DNA of 53,430 nt from assembly GCA_021325095.1 (NCBI GenBank), contig JAJPHV010000067.1:1-53430 (forward strand), in the 5' to 3' direction. This document shows, piece by piece, positions 8,924 through 18,684 of this stretch. How positions within the stretch are numbered: position 1 is the first letter of the stretch; every line of letters begins with the position of its first letter. The position numbers and the translations under genes are program-made. Under the pieces are notes generated by a model. That model saw only the letters and a list, made by a program, of their open reading frames with translations, was not told the DNA's origin and made no database searches. The DNA is from Chloroflexota bacterium. GTDB taxonomy: Bacteria; Chloroflexota; Anaerolineae; Aggregatilineales; UBA2796.

Positions 8924-10129
8924 CTACGCCCCCGCCGAGTCCAGAATCTTCTGGATGACCTTGCCGCCGGCTTTTTCCTTCAAGATCAGCTTGGTGCGGC
9001 CATCGGCCATCTTTTCCTCTTTGATCAGGTAGTGCTGGTCGTCGTAGCTGGTCAGTTCGACCTCTCCCGTCGTGCCCTCAGCGCCGCGCCAGATGTCAAG
9101 CTGAATCGGCTCCCAGCGCTTTGACTGTGCGGAACGGTAGGCCGCGTCGATGATCGCATTGACCACGTAGCCGTCGTAGAAGTCCTCCATCGGCTTCCGC
9201 CCGGCGTCCAGGGCGTTCAGCATGTCGCCGAACATGTGGACGTAGCCCAGCGAGGCGGGTTCGTCGCCCACCGGGAACAGCCAGCCCGTCGCGCCTTCCG
9301 CTTTCTCCGCCACGTACCCGCCTTCGCCCACCGCCGTAAACATCTCGTAGCCCGTGCGCAGCCAGTGGTTCAGCCAGATCGTGCCTTCTGTGCCGGAAAC
9401 CTCGTCGCGCAGGTCCATGCCGCCCCGGAACGTCCAACTGACCTCGAACTGCCCAATCGCGCCGCTGGCGTAGCGCACCAGCCCGACGGCGCTGTCTTCG
9501 GCCTCGATGGGGTGCACCTGCGTGTCGGCCCAGCACATCACTTCCAGCGGCCTGACCTCCTTGCCGATGAAGTTGCGGCTGATCTCGATGCAGTGGCAGC
9601 CCATATCAACAATCGCGCCGCCGCCGGACAGCGCTTTGTTCCAGAACCAATCGCTGTGCGGCCCCGGATGCGTCTCGCGCGAGCGTGCCCACAACACCTT
9701 GCCGAGCGCGCCGTTCCGCACCGATTGCACGGCTTTGAGAGTCTTGGGCGTGTAGACCAGGTCTTCCAGGTAGCCGTGAAAGACGCCGGCCCTTTCGACG
9801 GCTTCCAGCATCCGGCGCGCTTCGCCAGCATTGCGGCCCAGCGGCTTGGTGCATAGGACAGCCTTGCCCGCCTGCGCCGCCAGCCGGACTGCTTCCTCGT
9901 GCAGATGGTTGGGCAGCCCGACCACCACCACATCCGTGTCCGAATCGTTGATGGCGGCAGCCATGTCCGTCGTCGTCTTCGGGATATTCCAGTCGCTGGC
10001 GAACTTTGCGGCGCGCTCTGCGGTGCGGGAGTATACCACCTGCACCTGGTCACGGCTGCGCTGGCCGTGCAGCGCCATCGTGTAGAACATGCCGATCAGC
10101 CCCGTACCGAGCATCGTAATTTTGTGCAT
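8924..10129 (-). CDS. Gfo/Idh/MocA family oxidoreductase
   Basis: NAD(P)-dependent sugar-type dehydrogenase of 401 aa. The N-terminal Rossmann domain starts with GTGLIG (about 8-13). The usual EKP motif reads TKPLGRN (about 94-100), so the Glu is Thr while the Lys that contacts cofactor and substrate is kept. The second domain has [14 protein letters not shown], matching the family's G-x-D-x-G-x-H catalytic segment. A GGAG Shine-Dalgarno lies about 12 bases before the ATG at 10129. It is divergent from the HAD phosphatase gene. Substrate unknown; most relatives act on sugars, inositols or their amino derivatives. Confidence 0.85.
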   Translation of the reverse strand: MHKITMLGTGLIGMFYTMALHGQRSRDQVQVVYSRTAERAAKFASDWNIPKTTTDMAAAINDSDTDVVVVGLPNHLHEEAVRLAAQAGKAVLCTKPLGRNAGEARRMLEAVERAGVFHGYLEDLVYTPKTLKAVQSVRNGALGKVLWARSRETHPGPHSDWFWNKALSGGGAIVDMGCHCIEISRNFIGKEVRPLEVMCWADTQVHPIEAEDSAVGLVRYASGAIGQFEVSWTFRGGMDLRDEVSGTEGTIWLNHWLRTGYEMFTAVGEGGYVAEKAEGATGWLFPVGDEPASLGYVHMFGDMLNALDAGRKPMEDFYDGYVVNAIIDAAYRSAQSKRWEPIQLDIWRGAEGTTGEVELTSYDDQHYLIKEEKMADGRTKLILKEKAGGKVIQKILDSAGA

Positions 10130-10214
10130 CTCGCTTAAAATCTCCTTTAAGGTTGTGGTCTAAATTTCAGCGTGATAACGCGAGTCACTATTTTACACGC
10201 AAGGGGGCAATTGC

Positions 10215-10916
10215 ATGGTCGAGAACGGTGAACGGGCAAACGGCAGCGAATCGGCGCTGCTCTTTGATCTGGATGGCACGCTGGTGGACAGCGTATACCA
10301 GCATGTGCTGGCCTGGCGCGAGGCGCTGGAAAAGGCGGGCATCCAGCTTTCCGTGTGGCGCATCCACCGCCGGATCGGGATGAGCGGCGGGCTGTTTGTC
10401 AACGCGCTGCTGCGCGAGACGGGCCACCAGGTGACGGCGGAGGAAGCGGCCCGCTTGCAGCGCTTCCATGCCGAGGCGTATGCGCGGCTGGTGGCGCAGG
10501 TTCGGCCCCTGCCGGGCGCGCACGACCTGCTGGCCTATCTGACGCGGGCTGGCGTCCTCTGGGCGATTGCCACCAGCGGGCGACTCGAAAGCGCCCGCCC
10601 GGTGCTCGATCTGCTCGACATCCCCGCCCACGTGCCTATCGTGACCCGCGATCTGGTCGAACATGCCAAACCTGACCCTGACCTTTTTTTGGCAGCGGCG
10701 GAACGGCTGGGCGTGCCAATCGGCAGGTCCGTTGTGGTCGGCGACAGCGTGTGGGACTTGCTGGCGGCGCGCCGGGCGAAGGCGTTAGGAGTCGGCCTGC
10801 TCTCAGGGGGTTACGGCGAGGAGGAACTGGAACGCGCCGGGGCCTACCGTGTCTACCAGGACCCCGCCGATCTGCTCCGACACCTGGACGAGATCGGCGT
10901 TCGCAGCGCAGTGTAG
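10215..10916 (+). CDS. HAD hydrolase, phosphoglycolate-phosphatase-like
   Basis: Soluble HAD-superfamily phosphatase of 233 aa. Motif I is FDLDGTLVDS (nucleophile Asp18, acid-base Asp20), followed by a helical cap typical of the Gph/beta-phosphoglucomutase subgroup. Motif II is the Ser of ATSGR, motif III the Lys of AKPDPD, and motif IV VVGDSVWD. AAGGGGG at 10201-10207 is well placed before the ATG. It dephosphorylates a small phosphometabolite; which one cannot be read from the sequence. Confidence 0.85.
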   Translation: MVENGERANGSESALLFDLDGTLVDSVYQHVLAWREALEKAGIQLSVWRIHRRIGMSGGLFVNALLRETGHQVTAEEAARLQRFHAEAYARLVAQVRPLPGAHDLLAYLTRAGVLWAIATSGRLESARPVLDLLDIPAHVPIVTRDLVEHAKPDPDLFLAAAERLGVPIGRSVVVGDSVWDLLAARRAKALGVGLLSGGYGEEELERAGAYRVYQDPADLLRHLDEIGVRSAV

Positions 10917-10937
10917 TTGACGCAGTACTGAACTGAA

Positions 10938-10943
10938 TATAAT
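10938..10943 (+). promoter_or_regulatory. -10 element before the TIR membrane protein
   Basis: A perfect TATAAT about 50 bases upstream of the ATG at 10996. TTGACG at 10917-10922 could be the -35, but the spacer is only 15 bases. Confidence 0.45.
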
Positions 10944-10995
10944 CATCAATGCGCCTGTTTTGTGGGCCTATTATGAAGAGAATAAGAAGGCAACG

Positions 10996-13485
10996 ATGGA
11001 CTCACCATACCTGTTCATCAGCTACTCGCGCATCCAGTTTTATTTTGTCGAAGCCCTGGCTCACGCGCTGGCAACGCTGAAAGTACCTTACTGGTTCGAC
11101 GTGGAACAGCTCGAAATGGGCACAGACTGGCAGGCAGGCATCGACAACGGCCTTGCCAACTGTCAGGCGTTGGTGCTTGTCGCTTCAAGGGCTTCCATCG
11201 GTTCGCCGAACGTCAGATACGAGTGGGAGACGGCTCAGAAGGCCAATAAGCCGATCTTTCTGGCATTGTTTGAAGCCGTCGATCTGCCGCCCGAGCTGCG
11301 CGGTTTACCTGTCATCGACTTTCGCGGCAATTTCAGGCAGGGCGTCAGGCATCTCGTCGAACTTTTCCAATCGCAGCAAACAGGACAGGCTCCCGCCAGG
11401 GTGGCTCATCAGGAGGCTCCGCGCCCGAATCGCTTCAATCTGCCAACCCGGATGCCGTCCGGTGTGCTCGTCGTGTTCCTGACTCTGTTGGTAATCGCTG
11501 CCGGTTGCCTGATCTCAGCGGCACTGCTTGCACCGCTGTCCTTCAGCCTGGCTTTTATCTTTCTGATCGGGATGGTGGGCTACGGCTATTACTGGTGGCG
11601 CTTTGCCACGCGGCAGTATGTCCATTCGGAAGTCAGGAGTGCTCTGGCCCTTTCCACCTTCCTCTCCATTGGGGCACTCTTCTTTACCCTGAGTGCCGCG
11701 TCCAACCCCAATCCGCTTCTCAGGGTCGCCGTGCCGATCCTGACAGTCTTGTATGCGGCCATTTTGATCGGGTCGCTGCTTTCCCTCCTGGCATTGGGCT
11801 ATTCCGCAGCTATCTTCCGCTGGAGTCCGCTGGGCCAGGGGCCTCGCCGACTGCGTGAACGGGTGCTCCACATCAAGCGGCGACCTGGCGTCAAGTTTAC
11901 GCCACTGCACAAGACCTATTCCCTCAGCTATGCCTCACCCGATAAACGAGTGGCGGCACAGGTGCGGCGAGCAATGGCGAAAGCCCAGTATGCGGAAGTG
12001 GCCATTGAGGCGGGCACGGCTGATCACAACCTGGTGGTGCTCTCGAACGTCACTCCGGTAGCCCTTTTAGCAGCGCAATCGAACCAGTTAGAGAAGCCCG
12101 TCTCCATTGTGGCCTCCAGCATTCGCGGCGCCACACCGGACGAAAAAGAGCTACGCGCTGTCACCCGCTTCCAGTGGGTGGACTACCGCAGTCGCCAGCC
12201 GAAAGCGCTGGCCGACATGGCCGAAATACTGTGGCTGGGTGACAGCGGGCAACCGGTCTCGGAGAAGGATTATCACGTTGTGCCGGAGAGCTTCCGCCAG
12301 CCTGTCGTGTCTCCCTCAGTGTCCTTCGTGGCGAGCCTGCTGCGCTTTATCGTGTCGTTCTATGGGACTGTCGCGTTGTTTGGTGTGCTTGGCCTGGTGC
12401 TGCCCATCCCATATCTGCGCCTCAACGCAGCAACGTCCAGCGCAGCCCTGATCAGCGACCTGATCCAGCTTGGGTTATGCGTGTTCCTGCTGTGGCTGTG
12501 CGTCGGGATCGTGCAGCGCTCGGTGAATTTCTCCGTGAGTTTATTGGGGCTGGCGGCTATTGTGCTGATGGCGCTTGTTCTGCCAGCACTGACCCGTGCT
12601 GGCACGACTGCGCCTGTGGCTGCCGCGACCTCGGTAGGCCAGACCGCCGCAGACCTCTCGGCAGGTAACCGGTTACTGGGCCTGGGCGCCGATACCACCG
12701 TTGGCCTCATTCTCGTGCTGGCCTACCTGTTGAACCTGCGCGGGCTGTATCGCTGGCTGCCGCTGTCCAGCGAGCCGCTGCGGGCCAAAGCGGGGGCCAA
12801 GCCGACCCTCCACCAGTTTTTCGGACGTTCACTGTGGCGCACCAACGCCGTGTTCTTTGTCGTGTTCGTGGCGGGTGTGCTGGCCCTCAACCAGGCGGGA
12901 GTCAACATCTCCAGCCAGACGCAGGCGATGCCCGTCACACGCACCCTTGACCATCTGCAAATCACATTGCCGCAAGGGGCGGCTTCGATGCCTGTCTTGG
13001 ATGGCGACCTTCGCTCAATTATCGCTCCACCAAGCTGGCTTACCCCCGTCTTTTTCGACTCGGCAGACCAGTTTATCCACAATCAGCCCCCCTATGGGCC
13101 ACTGCTATGGCTCGGTGCTTACCAGCCAGACCCGGCATCAACACACGTCATTGTCTTCTATCTGTGGCGCTTTCAGCCGCAATCTAGCGACTTCCTGGTT
13201 CCCGACCATCCTGAGCTTGAAATCGACAGGATGGTTAAGAACTACTCCACCGTCGAAGTGCTCGACAATTTTGCCCACGACAGCCGCTCCAACCAGGACA
13301 CCCTGCTCGACAGCGTGACCTATGATGAAACGGCAGGAACAAGCAGCCTGATGCACTGGCGGATCGCCATCCGGGGAAAGCAATACAGCTATCTCCTGTT
13401 CATGTATGGAGTGAAGCAGGATATGACAAAGTACCGGGCGACCCTGGACAGCATCGTGTCGTCGCTTATCGTTAATGAGTGGTAG
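10996..13485 (+). CDS. TIR-domain multipass membrane protein with second TIR-like domain
   Basis: About 829 aa. An N-terminal TIR domain (about 3-135) begins PYLFISYSR, has the WxxxI-type segment of the BB-loop region (GTDWQAGI), and has YEWETA with Glu76 at the position of the NADase catalytic Glu. Hydrophobic segments follow (about 155-290). A cytosolic stretch at about 305-415 again reads like a TIR fold (YSLSYASPDKR, HNLVVLSN, FQWVDYRSR) but lacks the Glu motif. About five more membrane segments (440-640) and a C-terminal soluble domain of about 185 residues complete it. The ATG at 10996 has AAGAAGG 5 bases upstream; the longer TTG start at 10960 is less likely. Known TIR enzymes cleave NAD or signal by assembly. 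A sensor or effector role here is inference; no defence genes flank it. Confidence 0.75.
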   Translation: MDSPYLFISYSRIQFYFVEALAHALATLKVPYWFDVEQLEMGTDWQAGIDNGLANCQALVLVASRASIGSPNVRYEWETAQKANKPIFLALFEAVDLPPELRGLPVIDFRGNFRQGVRHLVELFQSQQTGQAPARVAHQEAPRPNRFNLPTRMPSGVLVVFLTLLVIAAGCLISAALLAPLSFSLAFIFLIGMVGYGYYWWRFATRQYVHSEVRSALALSTFLSIGALFFTLSAASNPNPLLRVAVPILTVLYAAILIGSLLSLLALGYSAAIFRWSPLGQGPRRLRERVLHIKRRPGVKFTPLHKTYSLSYASPDKRVAAQVRRAMAKAQYAEVAIEAGTADHNLVVLSNVTPVALLAAQSNQLEKPVSIVASSIRGATPDEKELRAVTRFQWVDYRSRQPKALADMAEILWLGDSGQPVSEKDYHVVPESFRQPVVSPSVSFVASLLRFIVSFYGTVALFGVLGLVLPIPYLRLNAATSSAALISDLIQLGLCVFLLWLCVGIVQRSVNFSVSLLGLAAIVLMALVLPALTRAGTTAPVAAATSVGQTAADLSAGNRLLGLGADTTVGLILVLAYLLNLRGLYRWLPLSSEPLRAKAGAKPTLHQFFGRSLWRTNAVFFVVFVAGVLALNQAGVNISSQTQAMPVTRTLDHLQITLPQGAASMPVLDGDLRSIIAPPSWLTPVFFDSADQFIHNQPPYGPLLWLGAYQPDPASTHVIVFYLWRFQPQSSDFLVPDHPELEIDRMVKNYSTVEVLDNFAHDSRSNQDTLLDSVTYDETAGTSSLMHWRIAIRGKQYSYLLFMYGVKQDMTKYRATLDSIVSSLIVNEW

Positions 13486-13508
13486 AGCGCTGCTGAATTC
13501 GGCGCTCG

Positions 13509-16500
13509 CTACTTCGTCCGCAGCACGACGTTCAGGTAGAACGCTTGCCGCCGGATCTGCCCGCCCAACGAGGCCGTGAGGCCGACATCCTGCGCTGGTG
13601 TGGACGGATCGGCATAGGCGTACAGGAACCGATCCGGCAGCATGGCGGCAACCTGGGTAGCGTTCGGCCCACCGCTTTTGAGCGCCGAGAGCACCGTCGG
13701 CAGATCGTCGCCCGCCGTCAGAACCAGCAGGTTGTCAGGCGTCAGCGTGAACTGGAAGCCGTGCGGTAACACGTCCCCCAACGCCTTGCCGCGCACGCTG
13801 ACGATCTCCCCGCCGCCCGGCTGTGGCTCCGCCTCGACGCTGAACATCCCCGACAGGCCACCGACCAACTGCATTTGCGCCCGGAGCGCATTGATGGCGG
13901 CGACGGCTCTGGTATTTTCCTTGTCGGCCAGGGGCAGCACCAGGGCCATACTGCCTGTCGCTTTCGTGGGGTCAGCCGGGGGCAGCATGACTACCATGAC
14001 CTGGCCCTGCGCGTAGGTGAGGACGTTTTGCAGGGTGCGCCCGAACCCGCCGATAAAATTTTGTGAGAGCGGGTTCCTGAGCAGCGTGCGCAGATCGGTG
14101 CTTTCACCGCTGGTGGCAACCAGGTTCAGGGCATCGATCAGGTTGAACTCGCGGGCGATCCCGGCAATGTTCAAATTCGTGGCTGCCCACATTCTGGCCT
14201 TATCGGGAACCATGTGTAGCAACGCGCTGGAAACGGGCAGTGCGTTCAGCTTTTGCAGGCTGAACGGGAAGGTTGCCACCAGGTCAAGCATCAATTGGCG
14301 CTCGTCCACGCGCAGCGCCACCCCCATCAGCGTTGGCGCGCTGGTGTTGCGTGTGAAGGCCAGTGAGGAAACGCGCCCGACCATCCGCGATACGACGCCG
14401 ACCACATTGCTCTGAAACAGGCTGTTCAGCGCTGGTTCCAGGTCGGTCTGGAAGTTGCTGGAACGGATGTAAAACGTGGCGAAATCGACGGGTGGAAGCT
14501 GTGCCGTAATCGCCTTGTATTCGGGCTGGTCGGCCAGCGAAAGTTCACCGTGATTGAGCGTATATTGCACGGCTTTGGGCGTTCCGATCAGCACGTAGGC
14601 TTCGGTGATCGCCAGCCGCCGCTCATCGGGTGTACCGCCGTTGAGCGTCAACACGCGCACGTTCGGCCCGGCCTCCACCGGCTCCTTTTCGCCAAGGGCC
14701 GTTGCCAGGTTGGTCGCAAACTGGATGGCATTGTTGCGGTTGGTGGCCTGGAATGCGAACAGATAGTCGTCGCTGCTGCGGGTGCGAGGCAGCAGCGCAA
14801 AGGCCGCCTGCGGGCCGATCCAGCTTAACAGGCCATCGATGAAGCAGCGCTGCCACTGATCTTCCGGCAGATCGTTCACGCAGAAGGCCCGATAGCTTTG
14901 CGGCGTCCACGTGCGCACCCGGAACAGCGATTTGATGATGCTATCCGCTGGCGAGTCGCTGCTTTGTGCGGATGGCGCAGCAGGTGCGGCGGGCGCGGCG
15001 GAGTCGGGTTGGGCAGATGAAGATGGCGACGAGGTGTTGTTCAGCAGCCTGACAACGGCTTCCAGAGGACGGCGCGTGTTTTGCAGGAACAACTGCTGAA
15101 TGTTCAGCGCCGCGTAAAAGGTGACGTTGGGCGGAAGCTGCTGTGCAATCGGGTTGTGCAGAATGGTCGGCGTCGTATACGAATCGACCAGTGCCAGCGC
15201 GCCGACGACCACGATCACCGAGATCAGCGAGGCGAAGCCGTGCAGAATGGCGCGCGGCCCCAGGCCAATTTGCACCGCTCGCCGGGCGCGCCCAAAATAA
15301 AACGCGATCAGTCCCACCGCGCAGGCTGCAACCCCGACCAGCATGACCCGTGCCAGCGCGTCGGTTGCCATCGGCGGGATGAGCATGGAACGGGCGATGT
15401 CGTAGAACGTGCCCATGTCCGCCGCGCGTTCAGAGGCCCAATCGTTCGCCAGCTTGATAGTCAATGAGGCGGCCAGCGGCGTGCCAAAGGTCATGCCGAG
15501 CAGGCGCATCGTCAAGACCAGCGACGAGGCCAGGCCACGCGCCGAGGCTTCCGCTGCATCGACCACCACCAGGCTGAGTGGGCCAATGGTAAGCCCCAGG
15601 CCGACTCCGACCAGTGCCAGAGGCAGCGCGATCACGTAAGTGGGGGCGGTGTACGTCCAGAAGCCAGCAGTCAGGAAGCCAAGCAGCGCCAGCGTCAGCC
15701 CGATGGCAACCGGGATCGCTGCCCCGATCCGGCGGTAGCGCCCCTCGCCCACCAGCACGGCCACGATCAACGGCACGGTCAGGGCGCAGAGCGTGATTCC
15801 GGCCCGCAGCGCGCCCGTCAGCAATCCTTCGCCGCGCAGGAACACGGCGCGCAGATTGACGATCAGCGGCACGCCTGCCACCATCAGGATCAGCCCAAAG
15901 CCGACGATCAGGTTGGTCAGCAAGGCGGCACGCACTTCCGGCTGGCGCACAAAGGCCATGTCGAACAACCCGTTTCGGGTGCGCAGTTGCAGCCAGATAA
16001 ACACCACCGCCAGGACCAGGCTGCCACCGACCAGCACGTAAGCGCCCAAAGATGGGTCTTTGAACGTCTCAATGCCCACCGTCAGCGCGATCAACGCGGC
16101 GGCAAAGGTCAGCGCTCCGGCCCAATCGAAGCGGCCTGTGCTGCTCTCTGTCTTGACACGGCGCAGCACAACGACGACCAGTACCAGCGACACCAGGGCG
16201 ATCCCGGCATTGATCAGGAACAGCCAGCGCCATGACGGGAGGACTTGCAGCATCAGGCCCGCGTACAGGTTGCCGACCACCCAACCGAGCGAGTCAATGG
16301 CCCCGATCAGGCTGATCGGCTCGGCGCGCTCTTCGGGCGGGAACACATCGCCAACCAGCGCCATGCCTACCGAGACACTTGCACCTGCGCCAATGGCCTG
16401 TACGATACGCCCGATCACCAGCGAGATCAGGGCCAGCATGTCCGGATCGGGCCAGATGGGGAGTACCTTGAGCAGCGTCAGCGGCAGTTCTGTCGCCATC

Positions 16501-16796
16501 CCCGCCCAGAGCGAGCCGACGATGAAAATGGCGATGCACGCCAGGAAGATACGTTTGCGCGGCAGCGTGTCGCTCAGACGCCCGACCAGCGCCAGGCTCA
16601 ACGTGTAGGCCAGCAGATAGGCCGTGACCGCCCACAGCGCCTGGTCCGCCTTGTACAGTCCCTTCGGGCCGAGCAGATCGAGCGTGGCCTGGGGTAGCAC
16701 CACGACAATCGAGGTCAAATCCACCGAGCCGATAAAGATCGGAACGCAGATCAGGAAGAAGATCAGCCAGGGATTGATCGCTTTGCGTTCTGCCAA
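13509..16796 (-). CDS. MFS transporter (DHA2-like) fused to DUF3352-like domain
   Basis: 1095 aa. Residues 1 to about 525 are a major facilitator with the motif-A loop GRLSDTLPRKR and about 14 helices, as in DHA2 drug:proton antiporters. A further hydrophobic segment (about 530-555) leads into an extracytoplasmic part that starts LPPNVTFYAALNI, typical of DUF3352 proteins. A Ser/Ala/Pro-rich linker (about 600-630) interrupts it, and the rest continues to the C-terminus. Family MFS proteins are usually 400-550 aa, so the fusion doubles the length. The start is a TTG at 16796 preceded by GGGGGAG at short distance, so the exact start is uncertain. A TATAAT on the minus strand lies at 16883-16888. 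Confidence 0.8.
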   Translation of the reverse strand: MAERKAINPWLIFFLICVPIFIGSVDLTSIVVVLPQATLDLLGPKGLYKADQALWAVTAYLLAYTLSLALVGRLSDTLPRKRIFLACIAIFIVGSLWAGMATELPLTLLKVLPIWPDPDMLALISLVIGRIVQAIGAGASVSVGMALVGDVFPPEERAEPISLIGAIDSLGWVVGNLYAGLMLQVLPSWRWLFLINAGIALVSLVLVVVVLRRVKTESSTGRFDWAGALTFAAALIALTVGIETFKDPSLGAYVLVGGSLVLAVVFIWLQLRTRNGLFDMAFVRQPEVRAALLTNLIVGFGLILMVAGVPLIVNLRAVFLRGEGLLTGALRAGITLCALTVPLIVAVLVGEGRYRRIGAAIPVAIGLTLALLGFLTAGFWTYTAPTYVIALPLALVGVGLGLTIGPLSLVVVDAAEASARGLASSLVLTMRLLGMTFGTPLAASLTIKLANDWASERAADMGTFYDIARSMLIPPMATDALARVMLVGVAACAVGLIAFYFGRARRAVQIGLGPRAILHGFASLISVIVVVGALALVDSYTTPTILHNPIAQQLPPNVTFYAALNIQQLFLQNTRRPLEAVVRLLNNTSSPSSSAQPDSAAPAAPAAPSAQSSDSPADSIIKSLFRVRTWTPQSYRAFCVNDLPEDQWQRCFIDGLLSWIGPQAAFALLPRTRSSDDYLFAFQATNRNNAIQFATNLATALGEKEPVEAGPNVRVLTLNGGTPDERRLAITEAYVLIGTPKAVQYTLNHGELSLADQPEYKAITAQLPPVDFATFYIRSSNFQTDLEPALNSLFQSNVVGVVSRMVGRVSSLAFTRNTSAPTLMGVALRVDERQLMLDLVATFPFSLQKLNALPVSSALLHMVPDKARMWAATNLNIAGIAREFNLIDALNLVATSGESTDLRTLLRNPLSQNFIGGFGRTLQNVLTYAQGQVMVVMLPPADPTKATGSMALVLPLADKENTRAVAAINALRAQMQLVGGLSGMFSVEAEPQPGGGEIVSVRGKALGDVLPHGFQFTLTPDNLLVLTAGDDLPTVLSALKSGGPNATQVAAMLPDRFLYAYADPSTPAQDVGLTASLGGQIRRQAFYLNVVLRTK

Positions 16797-16821
16797 AACT
16801 CCCCCACTGTTTGCCTGATCC

Positions 16822-16870
16822 TCAACCCCTCAGCCATTTTGTGGAGAGGAGGCCCCGGGGTGAGGTCCAT
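16822..16870. repeat. REP-like intergenic palindrome, degenerate copy
   Basis: CCTCAACCCC near 16822 and GGGGTGAGG near 16858 form an imperfect inverted pair around a CCTCTCC/GGAGAGG core. Read on the minus strand it has the same order (CCTCACCCC...CCTCTCC) as the element at 25277-25315. It lies upstream of the MFS gene. Confidence 0.4.
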
Positions 16871-17004
16871 GAATCGAAAGGCATTATATACCCCTACAAC
16901 GTATAACCAGGGCATTTGGTTGCGCGGCTAACCGAATTGTAACGGACAAAGGACGCCGCGCGTAGCACGGCAAAGTTCCAAAAGCGCAGCTGCCCTCAAC
17001 GCGC

Positions 17005-17010
17005 TATGAT
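17005..17010 (+). promoter_or_regulatory. -10 element before Cof-type phosphatase
   Basis: TATGAT 34 bases before the ATG at 17044. No convincing -35 box is visible. Confidence 0.35.
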
Positions 17011-17043
17011 TGCAGCATTTCGTTGACGCTGGAGAACTCATCA

Positions 17044-17892
17044 ATGATTGAACAATCGCCAGTTTCGCCGCCGATTCGCTTGCTGGTTGTGGATGTGGAT
17101 GGAACCCTGGTGGGCGCAGATCGGCGCGTCAGCCCGCGTGTGGAGCGTGCATTGGCCGAAGCGCGACGGCGCGGCGTTCAGGTGGCACTGTGCACCGGGC
17201 GATCCATGTTCGGAGCGCGACAATACACCGAGGCGCTTGGGCTGCCGGGCTTTCATATCTTCGATGCGGGGGCGACGATTGCCGACCCGGCGACGGGCAA
17301 TGTCCTGGTGCACCTGGGCATTGAGCGCCCGGTGGCGCGGAATCTGGTGCGTTATGCGCAGCAGGCCAACATCCATCTGGAAGTCTATGTCGGGGAACGC
17401 TACTACGTGGAACGTGAGACCGAGCACAGCCGCATTCACTTTGCAGTCATGCGAGTTCCACCCATCATCGCGCCGCTGGCTGAGGTCGTCGAGCACGAGT
17501 ACGTCACCAAAATGGAGAGCCTGACCCTGAACGACGACGAGACGGCGCGTGTCAATGCGATGGGCGAGCAGTACGCGGAGGACATCGAGATCGGCTGGGC
17601 CACCGCGCCGGGTACGTCCGCCGGATTCGCCAATATCATCCGGCGCGGCATCACTAAAGGCGTTGGCGTCCAGAAACTAGCCGAACACCTCTCGATCCCG
17701 CTCTCGCAGGTCATGGGCGTTGGCGACGGCTATAACGACGCGCCATTGATTCAGGCTGCCGGGGTGGGCGTGGCAATGGGCGACGCGCCCGACGCGGTCA
17801 AGCAGATCGCGCAGTGGGTCACGGGGACGGTGGCCGAGGATGGGCTGGCGATGGCCGTCGAGCGCTTCATTCTCTCCAACGGTCACCACTGA
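17044..17892 (+). CDS. Cof-type HAD-IIB sugar phosphatase
   Basis: HAD-superfamily type IIB hydrolase of about 282 aa. Motif I VVDVDGTLV gives Asp17/Asp19, the central part is the C2B cap, and motif IV is GVGDGYNDAPLI near the C-terminus. Family members dephosphorylate hexose or pentose phosphates, FMN or thiamin precursors. The ATG at 17044 is chosen over the TTG at 17023 because GGAG at 17031-17034 sits 9 bases upstream. It converges on the dual-specificity phosphatase gene, with only 6 bases between the stop codons. Confidence 0.85.
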   Translation: MIEQSPVSPPIRLLVVDVDGTLVGADRRVSPRVERALAEARRRGVQVALCTGRSMFGARQYTEALGLPGFHIFDAGATIADPATGNVLVHLGIERPVARNLVRYAQQANIHLEVYVGERYYVERETEHSRIHFAVMRVPPIIAPLAEVVEHEYVTKMESLTLNDDETARVNAMGEQYAEDIEIGWATAPGTSAGFANIIRRGITKGVGVQKLAEHLSIPLSQVMGVGDGYNDAPLIQAAGVGVAMGDAPDAVKQIAQWVTGTVAEDGLAMAVERFILSNGHH

Positions 17893-17898
17893 GCAAAC

Positions 17899-18609
17899 TC
17901 ACGTGTCCTTGCCGAGGGCCGGGACATCGACGGCGGCTTCCGTCTGGTGCCTGGCCGGGTCAACAAAAGCGTCCTCACTGTAATCGATGCCCATCTTGGC
18001 AATATAGGCCGCGAACTCCACCAGGCGCAGCTTTTGCTTCTCGCTGAGGGTGATGAATGGTCTGCGCAGTTCTACAAACCTGATAGCATTTTCGATGGTC
18101 ATGCCGCGCGTCATCAGGTAGCAGATCACCTGGGTGGGCGAGCGGCCAAGCCCCGCCGCGCAGTGAACGTACACGGGCCGGTTCGCCAGGGTCTGCTCGT
18201 GGATAAATCTGGCGCCGCGCGCAAGCTGTTCGACTGTGGGCGGCGTCCCGTCAATGGTCGGCAGCCAGAGATAATAGGGCGTATGAATGCCCAGTTTGCG
18301 ATCATCCCATTCCACGCGCATGTTGACCAGGGCACGCACGCCCCATTTTTCCAGCGTTTTCCAGCCGCGAAGGCTGATCTGCCCACCGAGATAGATGTGG
18401 TGAGTGATGTGCGTCAGACGGCGAAACGGGGTAAACCGCCCATGATCGCCCGCCCGTGAAAGGATGTACCACAGCGCCAGCACCGGACGGCGCAGCGCCC
18501 AGGGCGGCAAGGGTTCGGGGTCGGGCAATGGCGGCGGGGGAGGGGCCACCTTCGGGAGTTTGGCGTCAGTGTGGCCTATGTTGGTTCGCATTTCCGGTTT
18601 TTCACCCAT
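17899..18609 (-). CDS. Dual-specificity protein phosphatase family protein
   Basis: 236 aa. The cysteine-phosphatase loop HCAAGLGRS (Cys150, Arg156) and a preceding Asp in LPTIDG (Asp120, likely general acid) fit the dual-specificity/PTP fold. An N-terminal Pro-rich stretch (about 22-37, PPPPPLPDPEPLPP) and a short hydrophobic segment (about 42-52) precede the domain. Bacterial relatives dephosphorylate Tyr/Ser/Thr proteins or phosphoinositides; the substrate is unknown. The window also encodes a pseudokinase (32668-34812), but no link is shown. Confidence 0.85.
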   Translation of the reverse strand: MGEKPEMRTNIGHTDAKLPKVAPPPPPLPDPEPLPPWALRRPVLALWYILSRAGDHGRFTPFRRLTHITHHIYLGGQISLRGWKTLEKWGVRALVNMRVEWDDRKLGIHTPYYLWLPTIDGTPPTVEQLARGARFIHEQTLANRPVYVHCAAGLGRSPTQVICYLMTRGMTIENAIRFVELRRPFITLSEKQKLRLVEFAAYIAKMGIDYSEDAFVDPARHQTEAAVDVPALGKDT

Positions 18610-18684
18610 TACAGTACGCTCACTTTACGCCTGATCCGATCCTCTGAACAAGGGGCGAGTGCCTGGTGAATGTCTCGGTGAACG

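Noticed and set aside
10996..13485. TIR gene as part of a known anti-phage system (Thoeris, CBASS or Pycsar)
   Set aside because: No ThsA, cyclase, SIR2 or other defence gene adjoins it, and the architecture is not that of the known systems.
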